NCBI GenBank assembly: GCA_015075425.1 | Contig: JABTUL010000004.1 | Coordinates: forward strand, 185,709-249,708 | Source: Spirochaetales bacterium | Lineage (GTDB): Bacteria > Spirochaetota > Leptospiria > Leptospirales > Leptonemataceae | Direction: 5' to 3' | DNA: 64,000 bases | In this document: positions 17,045 through 24,259 of the stretch, one piece after another | Position numbering within the stretch: position 1 is the stretch's first letter | Layout of the letters: each line of letters begins with the position of its first letter | The notes under the pieces: generated by a model | Database searches by the model: none | Told to the model about the DNA's origin: nothing | The model's input: only the letters and a program-made list of their open reading frames with translations | Program-made: the position numbers and the translations under genes

Positions 17045-19147
17045 GGGTTCATCCCCGCTCGCACGGGGAATAGTCTGGATTATTGACGAACCAGCGATGG
17101 CAGTCCGGTTCATCCCCGCTCGCACGGGGAATAGCTGAGCACGCTGAATCGTATCGGGCATCACTCCGGTTCATCCCCGCTCGCACGGGGAATAGGGAGA
17201 CATACTTAGCGTAATTTTGTGGACATGCGGTTCATCCCCGCTCGCACGGGGAATAGTAAATGCCGAGTAACACTAACAGCCGAAGTAGCGGTTCATCCCC
17301 GCTCGCACGGGGAATAGCCCGGAAGGGAGGAAGTCTATAACGCGGCCTTCGGTTCATCCCCGCTCGCACGGGGAATAGTCCCGCTCCTCCTCCAATTCAA
17401 AAAACACTCTCGGTTCATCCCCGCTCGCACGGGGAATAGTCAGGCGCTCTTGGTTTTGTAGTGGCAGGCCGCGGTTCATCCCCGCTCGCACGGGGAATAG
17501 CGCTCGCTTCGGTCGTGGGCTGGGTGGCAGGTCGGTTCATCCCCGCTCGCACGGGGAATAGTGAAACAAGGCCGCGCAATATGACCGCAATTCCGGTTCA
17601 TCCCCGCTCGCACGGGGAATAGACTAGAGATCAAAGAGATCAGCGACGTTGCGGCGGTTCATCCCCGCTCGCACGGGGAATAGGAATCTTGCACGGGTCT
17701 GCTTCGTTCCTCGGCCGGTTCATCCCCGCTCGCACGGGGAATAGCCTCATTGGAGGCATCGACACGGACACATAAACGGTTCATCCCCGCTCGCACGGGG
17801 AATAGTTCCATGACCTATGGCCATCAGTGCGCCCCCACGGTTCATCCCCGCTCGCACGGGGAATAGCACCGTCGTCTCTACCATTCGCGCAACGGTGACG
17901 GTTCATCCCCGCTCGCACGGGGAATAGTCAGGCAGCAGTTTTGCCACCATTGATTTTTTCGGTTCATCCCCGCTCGCACGGGGAATAGCTCCATTCTGGA
18001 AGCGGAGCCCGTTTCTTATGCGGTTCATCCCCGCTCGCACGGGGAATAGTCCATGATGATATCGCCGGCCAGGGGCATCGACGGTTCATCCCCGCTCGCA
18101 CGGGGAATAGCCTTTTGCTGTGCCGGCCATCATGCAGAACTGCGGTTCATCCCCGCTCGCACGGGGAATAGCAGTGACGCTACGATCGAATGTCTGGGTC
18201 ATTCGGTTCATCCCCGCTCGCACGGGGAATAGTCCGCTTCCGCCTGGCCTGAGGGATTCACACTCGGTTCATCCCCGCTCGCACGGGGAATAGCAGGATG
18301 TAGAAATCAAGGTGACGCCCAACGCCGGTTCATCCCCGCTCGCACGGGGAATAGGGGGCCACCCGGCCTCATCAGGGCTTTTTACGCGGTTCATCCCCGC
18401 TCGCACGGGGAATAGGAAAATACTGGAACGCATTTTCGCCCAAATTTCGGTTCATCCCCGCTCGCACGGGGAATAGGCGGCCACACTTTTACTCCGCAGG
18501 TTGATTTCCGGTTCATCCCCGCTCGCACGGGGAATAGTTTTTCCGGCTCTGGTATCCCAGACTACCGGTCGGTTCATCCCCGCTCGCACGGGGAATAGTA
18601 GCACCCAGAACGTACGCTGGGATAAGGCTCCGGTTCATCCCCGCTCGCACGGGGAATAGTGATCGGATATTACTACGATCAAAACGGAAATCGGTTCATC
18701 CCCGCTCGCACGGGGAATAGGGATCCGCACACTGGCGCAGGTTGCGGCTTTCCGGTTCATCCCCGCTCGCACGGGGAATAGGGCATGGCCAATAAGGTTG
18801 TCGAGAAGGCAGTCGGTTCATCCCCGCTCGCACGGGGAATAGCGCGCCCATTCCGTAACCGCAACCGAGCACAGCGGTTCATCCCCGCTCGCACGGGGAA
18901 TAGGTCTTAATTCTGCGCTCCCTGGTCCAGGCAAGCGGTTCATCCCCGCTCGCACGGGGAATAGGGCGGCAGGCCCTTGAGCCAGAGGCAGGTCGCCGGT
19001 TCATCCCCGCTCGCACGGGGAATAGACCCGACGAGCGTTGATTGTGACCGCGCTCCGCGGTTCATCCCCGCTCGCACGGGGAATAGCTTCCAGTTCCAGA
19101 CCTGAGCTGGCCCATGCCCGGTTCATCCCCGCTCGCACGGGGAATAG
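17045..19147 (-). CRISPR. Type I-E CRISPR array, 35 repeats and 34 spacers
   Basis: Repeats of 29 nt recur every 61 nt without exception from 17045 to 19119, so every spacer is 32 nt. On the plus strand the repeat starts CGGTTCATCCCC and ends GCACGGGGAATAG. Its complement starts CTATTCCCCG and ends GGGGATGAACCG, the usual I-E orientation, so crRNA is made from the minus strand and the leader end is next to cas2. All repeats I checked are identical except the leader-distal one at 17045, which has G for C at its first plus-strand base. The stem is CCCCG paired with CGGGG. Perfect spacing and identity suggest a working adaptation system. Confidence 0.99.
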
Positions 19148-19180
19148 GCTAAAAGCATGTTTAGCGGTTTTGATGGCCAG
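19148..19180 (-). promoter_or_regulatory. Very short leader between cas2 and the array, with a hairpin
   Basis: Only 33 nt separate the cas2 stop from the first repeat. They include the inverted repeat GCTAAA / TTTAGC (19148-19165, 6-nt loop) directly against the repeat. An ATCAA stretch next to it is a partial match to an IHF-type site. A full I-E leader must therefore overlap the 3' end of cas2, or the array is transcribed from the cas operon. Confidence 0.4.
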
Positions 19181-19486
19181 TCAATCGATTTCTGGCTGGA
19201 CCTGGCTGGCGCGGTCGTGGCTGAATTCGGTGAGCCAAATCCCTTCGACATAGCGCAATTCCCGGCTGGTGTCGCCATGTGACAAAGCGGCAAAGCCCTG
19301 CTCAGTGTTCATGGAATAGATCATAAGCGCATTGGCATTCCAGACGTCAGTGATCTTCTCCCAGAGCTTGGTCCGCACTCTCTGGCCGAGTTTGCCTACA
19401 AAGACTCCGGCTTTGAGTTCAAACATTAACCGCGACATCTCGCCCCGTTGTGATGGTTTCACTTTCTCCAGCACTACGATCACCAT
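19181..19486 (-). CDS. cas2: CRISPR-associated protein Cas2, type I-E
   Basis: 101 residues, a few longer than the E. coli I-E protein. It starts MVIVVLEKV and contains the ELKAGVFVG segment typical of I-E Cas2, then SMNTEQGF and a final strand with WLTEF. Cas2 bridges two Cas1 dimers during spacer integration. The first codons overlap the cas1 3' end by 68 nt in another frame. The C-terminal tail (about ten residues after LTEF) is encoded in DNA that would otherwise be leader. Confidence 0.95.
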   Translation of the reverse strand: MVIVVLEKVKPSQRGEMSRLMFELKAGVFVGKLGQRVRTKLWEKITDVWNANALMIYSMNTEQGFAALSHGDTSRELRYVEGIWLTEFSHDRASQVQPEID

Positions 19487-20297
19487 AGAGAACCTCCAGA
19501 ATGTCCGGGATAATCCTTTTCATTAGCTTTGAAGTGCGAAAGGCATCACGGCATGCTTCCCTTACCCGGGAGGAAACTGCTGCTGGAGCCTGAGCCTCCT
19601 GGAAAGCTATGGGTATGCTGATTTCTGTCTTGTAAAGATCAGCTATATCGTAAACGAACGACAGTTGCTTTCCAGTGTGAATGAAGCCTATACCTGGAGA
19701 ACAGCCCACGGTCAGAATAGCAGCATGGCATATACCGTAAAGGCAAGCATTGGCGGTGGACAGAGCGCGGTTGATCACACTGCCAGCTCCCCAGTTTTCC
19801 TGATCATATTTCCGTCCGGACCATTCAACTCCATATTTCTGCGCTGCCAGCTGGTAGGCTTTGCGCACTCTGGCCCCCTCGCGACCACGACATTGCTCGA
19901 TGGTAGTCTGGTGATCCAGTTCCTCGCCGAAACGGCGAGAGTAAAGGCGCCTGATGACATTCATCCGTTCAATATCATGGGAATAAACGAAAGCCTGGCG
20001 CAAAAGGTTACGGGCTGAATACGTACCTGCGTAGCCGGCACTGTAGAAGCGCACTCCTGATTCGCCAACCCAGGCGAGCAAGCAGCGTGAATCGGCAATA
20101 CGCTTAATGGCCTCATGGGTAACCGTTGTACCCGGTCCAAGCATCAAGAGATTGATGGTCTCGACCGGAATAGGCACTCTTTTGTCCAGGTAAAAGTAGG
20201 CCACGGCCTTCATGTCCTGCTCAATTCTCCCTTTCTCAAAGTACAGAAAGGACAAATTATCGTCAAAACGAGGTAGTTCCTGCAGATCTCGATTCAT
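19419..20297 (-). CDS. cas1: CRISPR-associated endonuclease/integrase Cas1, type I-E
   Basis: 292 residues. The N-terminal beta domain is followed by the helical catalytic domain. Candidates for the metal-binding residues are the Glu in TTIEQCRGREGARV, the His in SPGIGFIHTGKQ and the Asp in FVYDIADLYKTE. Together with Cas2 it inserts spacers at the leader-end repeat. It follows cas6e with a 108-nt AT-rich gap, the largest gap inside the cas cluster, so a separate promoter for cas1-cas2 is possible. Confidence 0.97.
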   Translation of the reverse strand: MNRDLQELPRFDDNLSFLYFEKGRIEQDMKAVAYFYLDKRVPIPVETINLLMLGPGTTVTHEAIKRIADSRCLLAWVGESGVRFYSAGYAGTYSARNLLRQAFVYSHDIERMNVIRRLYSRRFGEELDHQTTIEQCRGREGARVRKAYQLAAQKYGVEWSGRKYDQENWGAGSVINRALSTANACLYGICHAAILTVGCSPGIGFIHTGKQLSFVYDIADLYKTEISIPIAFQEAQAPAAVSSRVREACRDAFRTSKLMKRIIPDILEVLYGDRSAGESETITTGRDVAVNV

Positions 20298-20405
20298 ACC
20301 TTCGGGTTACCTTTTTAGGGTCGGTTCCGGAAAGATTCAAATTTGAGTCGAAACTCAGGATATTTTTTAAAGATCAATAAAAAAGTGATTCTTTTATCTG
20401 ATGAT
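20298..20405 (-). other. AT-rich gap between cas6e and cas1
   Basis: 108 nt, the longest untranslated gap in the cas cluster. It holds a small hairpin, TGAGT and ACTCA around a TTCG loop on the transcribed strand (20344-20357). I see no clear promoter boxes; processing or partial termination between the effector and adaptation genes is possible. Confidence 0.3.
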
Positions 20406-21209
20406 TTATATGGTATCTCCGCCGCTGAAACGGGAAATGAGCAGCAGACCACAGCCAAAGGCCTTCCCGGAACCGATACCGCTGCGGTAGCCGTCAAGGA
20501 AGCGCTCAGAATCAGAGATTTCCAGAACGCCCTGAAAATGAATGCTAAAAAACTTTATCCGGTGGCCACCCTTTCGGTGAAATGCATGTCTGAGCCCTCC
20601 AGGATTCGTTAGAATGGTTGCATCTGGTCCCTCCGGGGCCGTTGCCAGTAAACGAAAGCCGTACTGTTCTCCCTGTCTCGCAATCCAGGCCAGCTGCCCG
20701 GCCTGGTCATAGATCCCGACCTTCTTTTTTCGTAAGCTTTTACTTTTCCTCAATGTATGCTTAGCTTCTGGAGAGAGACCTGCGACCAGCTCCTTAAGCT
20801 GTGCTTTCCCGGCTGCATACTCATTGCGCTCCGCGCGGCTAAAATTTGCCGGAAATTCTTTCAGATTTTCAGCAAAATGAGTGCGATAGTCCTTAATGGT
20901 TCTGGTTGGATTTGCGAGGAGTGAAAACCTGAACTTTGCCCCGGTGCGAATCGCCCTGTCTGCAAGGATTTCTTTGGTTACATAACTCCGAAAGATTCTC
21001 TGGCCACCCAGAACCCGCTCCCAATCTCCTGGTTCCTGTGATTGCACCAGAATCCGTGGTCCATGCTGCATATCGATAAAATACAAGAATGGTTGCTTGC
21101 CGGTTGCAGCAGGAAAAGCTTTCCAGAGCCTTTGATGGATGTGATAGGGATTGGACAACCAGGACAGGGCCGCTGGTGTAGAATCCAGGTTCAGGGCGGT
21201 GAGCCACAT
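20406..21209 (-). CDS. cas6e: crRNA-processing endoribonuclease Cas6e
   Basis: 267 residues of the Cse3/CasE family. The N-terminus has the conserved NPYHIHQRLWKAF with the catalytic His, and the C-terminus has the Gly-rich loop GIGSGKAFGCGLL. It cuts the precursor crRNA in the repeat hairpin and stays bound as part of Cascade. The start codon overlaps the cas5e stop (TGATG), so the two are translationally coupled. Confidence 0.95.
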   Translation of the reverse strand: MWLTALNLDSTPAALSWLSNPYHIHQRLWKAFPAATGKQPFLYFIDMQHGPRILVQSQEPGDWERVLGGQRIFRSYVTKEILADRAIRTGAKFRFSLLANPTRTIKDYRTHFAENLKEFPANFSRAERNEYAAGKAQLKELVAGLSPEAKHTLRKSKSLRKKKVGIYDQAGQLAWIARQGEQYGFRLLATAPEGPDATILTNPGGLRHAFHRKGGHRIKFFSIHFQGVLEISDSERFLDGYRSGIGSGKAFGCGLLLISRFSGGDTI

Positions 21210-21976
21210 CAGTCCGACTCCTTTTCTAATGCATATGATTCATTGCGTCCGAGGAATTGCCAGCGTTGCCTGCTGAGTATCGCATCGCGGCGGCTGACCC
21301 GGGCCTGTGATGCCAGGCCAGAATCTGGCTTATCCTCCCAGTGATAAGTTGCGCTATTACGCTCCAATGACGCGAACGGCGGTTTTACGGTCAGGGCTTG
21401 CAATAGGGATTCTTTCTCCATCGCAGCAGCCTGCAACTCTTTGTACTTCTGAAAGCCAGCTTTCAGGGTTTCCGCTGCGATGATTTCGGGCTTCAAGGGC
21501 AAGGCAATCGTACAGGCCTTACGTCCCAGATAAAGTTGAAACTTTGGTCGTTGTAGGTGTTCTCTTAACTCCGGGAGTGACAGTTTCGAATCTTTTGCCC
21601 AGATCGCCACATCATGCAGACTATCACAATAATAATCCCGGCTGGACAGGATCGTACCCAGGTTGAGACGATCAGAGAGCTCCTGTCGGCGTGTCACCTT
21701 TGGAGCGGAATTTTTTCCCGCCCGGCCGGGTGTCTGGATGGTATGGTAATCACGCAGCAGGGAGCCGCTTTCAAAAGTCTTTACTGCAAATCCAAGTCCT
21801 TGTGACAATCGGATATGTTCCGGATCCGCATCACGTCTGATACCCATGGCAGCCGCACACAGGCCCATGATGGCTGATTTTGTCGGGAAACGAAAACTGG
21901 GCCGCTCCTCACCCACGGCAATAGTACCCCACGCAGCGAGTGGACCATACAAGCGGAAAATCAGATAGTCCTTCAT
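21209..21976 (-). CDS. cas5e: Cascade subunit Cas5e (CasD)
   Basis: 255 residues of RAMP type. It starts with LIFRLYGPLAAWG and contains FPTKSAIMGLCAAAMGI, both typical of the I-E Cas5 family, and a later RDYYCDS stretch. It holds the 5' handle of the crRNA in Cascade. The ATG overlaps the stop of the VapC-like gene as ATGA, an unusual neighbour: in standard I-E loci cas7 precedes cas5 directly. Confidence 0.95.
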   Translation of the reverse strand: MKDYLIFRLYGPLAAWGTIAVGEERPSFRFPTKSAIMGLCAAAMGIRRDADPEHIRLSQGLGFAVKTFESGSLLRDYHTIQTPGRAGKNSAPKVTRRQELSDRLNLGTILSSRDYYCDSLHDVAIWAKDSKLSLPELREHLQRPKFQLYLGRKACTIALPLKPEIIAAETLKAGFQKYKELQAAAMEKESLLQALTVKPPFASLERNSATYHWEDKPDSGLASQARVSRRDAILSRQRWQFLGRNESYALEKESD

Positions 21977-22368
21977 GGCTGACCGCCAACCTGAAAATTC
22001 TGAATTCGCAGCCCCGGGCTCAGCCGGTTAAACTTAGCATCGGCGGTCACAAGATCGGCTCCGGTCGTAATGGCCAGGGCCGCAATCAGGGCGTCGGGTA
22101 GTTTCAATCCATACTGTTGCCTTAGCCTGATGCATTCTTGAATCATCGGCTGGTTGCTGGCTTCGACATTCAGGCAGTCTATTCCGGCGATGAATTCATG
22201 AAAAATCTGTTTATTCTGATCGGTTAGCTTTTCATAAGAAAGGAACTCGATGACTGAAATGATTGAAACGCCAATCCAGGTGGCCTGCTGGATCATCCGA
22301 GAAATCCGGTGATTTCCCTGGAAAAAAGCAATCAGAGCATTGGTATCCAGCAGATAGCGATTCACCAC
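21973..22368 (-). CDS. PIN-domain (VapC-like) toxin inside the cas operon
   Basis: 131 residues. The PIN acidic residues are present in YLLDTNALIAFF, in SVIEFLS, in LKLPDALIAA and in LVTADAKF, so RNase activity is expected. VapC toxins usually cut tRNA or rRNA; the target here is unknown. The start is GTG (22368 or 22365), right after a GGGAGGAG stretch, and overlaps the antitoxin stop. The stop overlaps the cas5e ATG. The pair is thus part of one translational chain with cas7e and cas5e. Confidence 0.88.
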   Translation of the reverse strand: MVNRYLLDTNALIAFFQGNHRISRMIQQATWIGVSIISVIEFLSYEKLTDQNKQIFHEFIAGIDCLNVEASNQPMIQECIRLRQQYGLKLPDALIAALAITTGADLVTADAKFNRLSPGLRIQNFQVGGQP

Positions 22369-22577
22369 TCCTCCCGCATCCTTCTCTGGTATTCAAGAGG
22401 ATCTTCATCGAAGGGAATCGTGCCTGCGTAGCGCTCTAGCCTTGCGCCAATTGGCTCTGTGTTGATTGTTTCTAGAGTTACCAGCACTCTGAAATCCGTA
22501 TCAGGCTCCCCGGCATTAAGCTCCAGTTTGATCGTGGATTTTTGATCGCTGTGTGCCTGTAGTTGAAATGTTTTCAC
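22362..22577 (-). CDS. VapB-like antitoxin inside the cas operon
   Basis: 71 residues. The N-terminal half is strand-rich (KTFQLQAHSDQKSTIKLEL), and the C-terminal half (ARLERYAGTIPFDEDP, then YQRRMREEW) has the aromatic and acidic character of antitoxin tails that wrap a PIN toxin. I do not see a clear AbrB or RHH DNA-binding domain. The GTG start overlaps the cas7e stop (GTGA), and its stop overlaps the toxin start. The role comes mainly from its partner. Confidence 0.7.
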   Translation of the reverse strand: MKTFQLQAHSDQKSTIKLELNAGEPDTDFRVLVTLETINTEPIGARLERYAGTIPFDEDPLEYQRRMREEW

Positions 22578-23698
22578 AGGGCACTCACGAAAGTCAGGAT
22601 TTCATTCACAGATCCGCCGGGCTTTGCAGTTGAACAGTCGAATTCTGCTGCCCTTTCCCAGCATTGCCCATAGACACTGTCCATACTGTTACGAATCTCT
22701 TTAAGATTTTTGATCGCTGTGCCCAGCGGATCGGATCCGCTCACCGGCGAAAGATAGGCTACATGCAGGGAGCGTGGTTGCTGGTCCCCGCGTTCGGCCA
22801 GGCAGTATGATGCCCGGGCACGCGAAGCATAGCTATTTTGCTTACCCGTTGGGGCTACAGTGAGCGCAGCTTCGGTCAGGGCTCGCAAGGATTTTTGCGC
22901 AAGCTCTGTGTTTCCATTCAGATTCTCAAGAAGAAGCTCCGCGTTGATGCATACATAGATGTAAAAGAGTCCGGCCCCGAATTCCGCCTCGCCCAGGTGC
23001 CCTGCTCCCATATCTTCCTCCCCGCGATTCAGATCATCGACAGCAGTAAAAAAATCATCCTCAACGGCGGCCTTATGCACAGTGATAGCATGAGCGACCT
23101 GAACGGCAGCTTCGATATTGTAAGCGGGCGAATCAGCTAACATCCGGCCAAACATGGCTATATCCGCTGCGCTATTTTCTTTCTTTAAGAGTTTTAGATC
23201 GTTTTCATCCGGAGCCTTTTTTTCTTTGCTGACCTTGCTGACGAGGGATTCGATAGCATGGATTTCTTCCGGACTGAAGTGAGCCATCTGTTCGATTTCA
23301 AGCTCCTGGAGGGGTTTGTCTTTGTTTTTTGCCTTATTTTTTCCAAAGACGCCCGCAATTTGCACAGCCCAAAGTAGCGAATCTTTCTCTTTGACGCCTC
23401 CCTGAATGAGCTGCTCGTAGATTTGTTTGCCCATTTCTTTGGTGCGGATCCCCACAGATCCTCTTTCTTCGCCATCCATTACCGGCTTACCGATTGATTT
23501 TTCAAATACTTCCGAGGTCCGCCAGGCGCGCTTCAGACTCTGCGATGAAATGCGCAACCGGTTGGCACCGCCCAGCAGCGCCGTTTTGGGGCGGCCCAGA
23601 TCATCGCGGTTCAGATTCGCGGGAGGATAGGAGGTCAGGATGTGTAATTGAACGAACCTTCCCTGCGCATTTTGTGTTGTTTCTGTTTTCTTTGCCAT
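22574..23698 (-). CDS. cas7e: Cascade backbone subunit Cas7e (CasC)
   Basis: 374 residues. Near the N-terminus it has FVQLHILTSYPPANLNRDDLG and RLRISSQSLKRAWR, both hallmarks of I-E Cas7, and later YNIEAAVQVAHAITVHKA. Six copies normally coat the crRNA. AGGAG stands 7 nt upstream of the ATG. It is the only effector gene here with a gap (39 nt) in front, and that gap contains a motif also found in front of cas3. Confidence 0.96.
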   Translation of the reverse strand: MAKKTETTQNAQGRFVQLHILTSYPPANLNRDDLGRPKTALLGGANRLRISSQSLKRAWRTSEVFEKSIGKPVMDGEERGSVGIRTKEMGKQIYEQLIQGGVKEKDSLLWAVQIAGVFGKNKAKNKDKPLQELEIEQMAHFSPEEIHAIESLVSKVSKEKKAPDENDLKLLKKENSAADIAMFGRMLADSPAYNIEAAVQVAHAITVHKAAVEDDFFTAVDDLNRGEEDMGAGHLGEAEFGAGLFYIYVCINAELLLENLNGNTELAQKSLRALTEAALTVAPTGKQNSYASRARASYCLAERGDQQPRSLHVAYLSPVSGSDPLGTAIKNLKEIRNSMDSVYGQCWERAAEFDCSTAKPGGSVNEILTFVSAL

Positions 23699-23714
23699 TT
23701 TTTTCTCCTGAATT

Positions 23715-23737
23715 CAGTATAGCCTACCCCTGTGACA
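23715..23737 (-). promoter_or_regulatory. cas7 copy of the shared cas promoter motif
   Basis: Minus strand TGTCACAGGGGTA followed by GGCTATACTG. The motif starts directly after the cse2 stop codon and ends 16 nt before the cas7e ATG. Twenty of 23 positions match the copy in front of cas3. TATACT could serve as a -10 box. Internal promoter or operator. Confidence 0.5.
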
Positions 23738-24259
23738 TCAAGCACTGGCCAGAACCTCATCTTCTGGATTTGCCTGCCTCTCCGGGACCGTTGCGGCCCC
23801 ATAATATTCATAAGCCCAGATCTTACGTGTAGCATCGCCCCAGAACAGCACAGATTGCGCCAGATCAGCCAGATTGATCTGGCCTTTCATGAGACGCAAA
23901 ATTCTGACCAACGGGATGTAAAGATCCGTGACCGTCTGGCACTGGATGAGCCGCCGAAAGCGCATTTCCGACACCAGCCTCGTGTCCCCAGCAATAGTCC
24001 TGCTCATTTGCTGCCCGGAGGCTGCCGAGTTATCAATGTCGCGCACCCAGGCACACAGTCCAGCCACAGCACCAATGCGCTCCAGATTGCGGTAATTTTT
24101 TTGAGTCCGGATCGAGCGGGCCAGTTCATAAATAACCGGAACAAACTGGGTCTCTGTGACGTCATGACAGCGCCTGAGCGCAGCCCTTGAGGCAGTGTCC
24201 TGTTGCAGCGTATGCCAGAAACCTTCGATTTTTGCGGCAAATTCAGCTTTTTCAGACAT
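23738..24259 (-). CDS. casB: Cascade small subunit Cse2 (CasB)
   Basis: 173 residues, all helical, with the Cse2 pattern: FWHTLQQDTASRAALRRC near the N-terminus, RNLERIGAVAGLCAWV in the middle, and RFRRLIQCQTVTDL with the basic surface that binds target DNA. Two copies form the belly of Cascade. It overlaps cse1 by 8 nt. Confidence 0.93.
   Translation of the reverse strand: MSEKAEFAAKIEGFWHTLQQDTASRAALRRCHDVTETQFVPVIYELARSIRTQKNYRNLERIGAVAGLCAWVRDIDNSAASGQQMSRTIAGDTRLVSEMRFRRLIQCQTVTDLYIPLVRILRLMKGQINLADLAQSVLFWGDATRKIWAYEYYGAATVPERQANPEDEVLASA

Noticed and set aside
15930..17073. An insertion sequence in the array
   Set aside because: There is no transposase, no terminal inverted repeats and no target duplication; the coding content is phage structural and toxin-like.
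19038..19253. Apparent protein frame across the end of the CRISPR array
   Set aside because: It consists of translated repeats and spacers running into the antisense of cas2.
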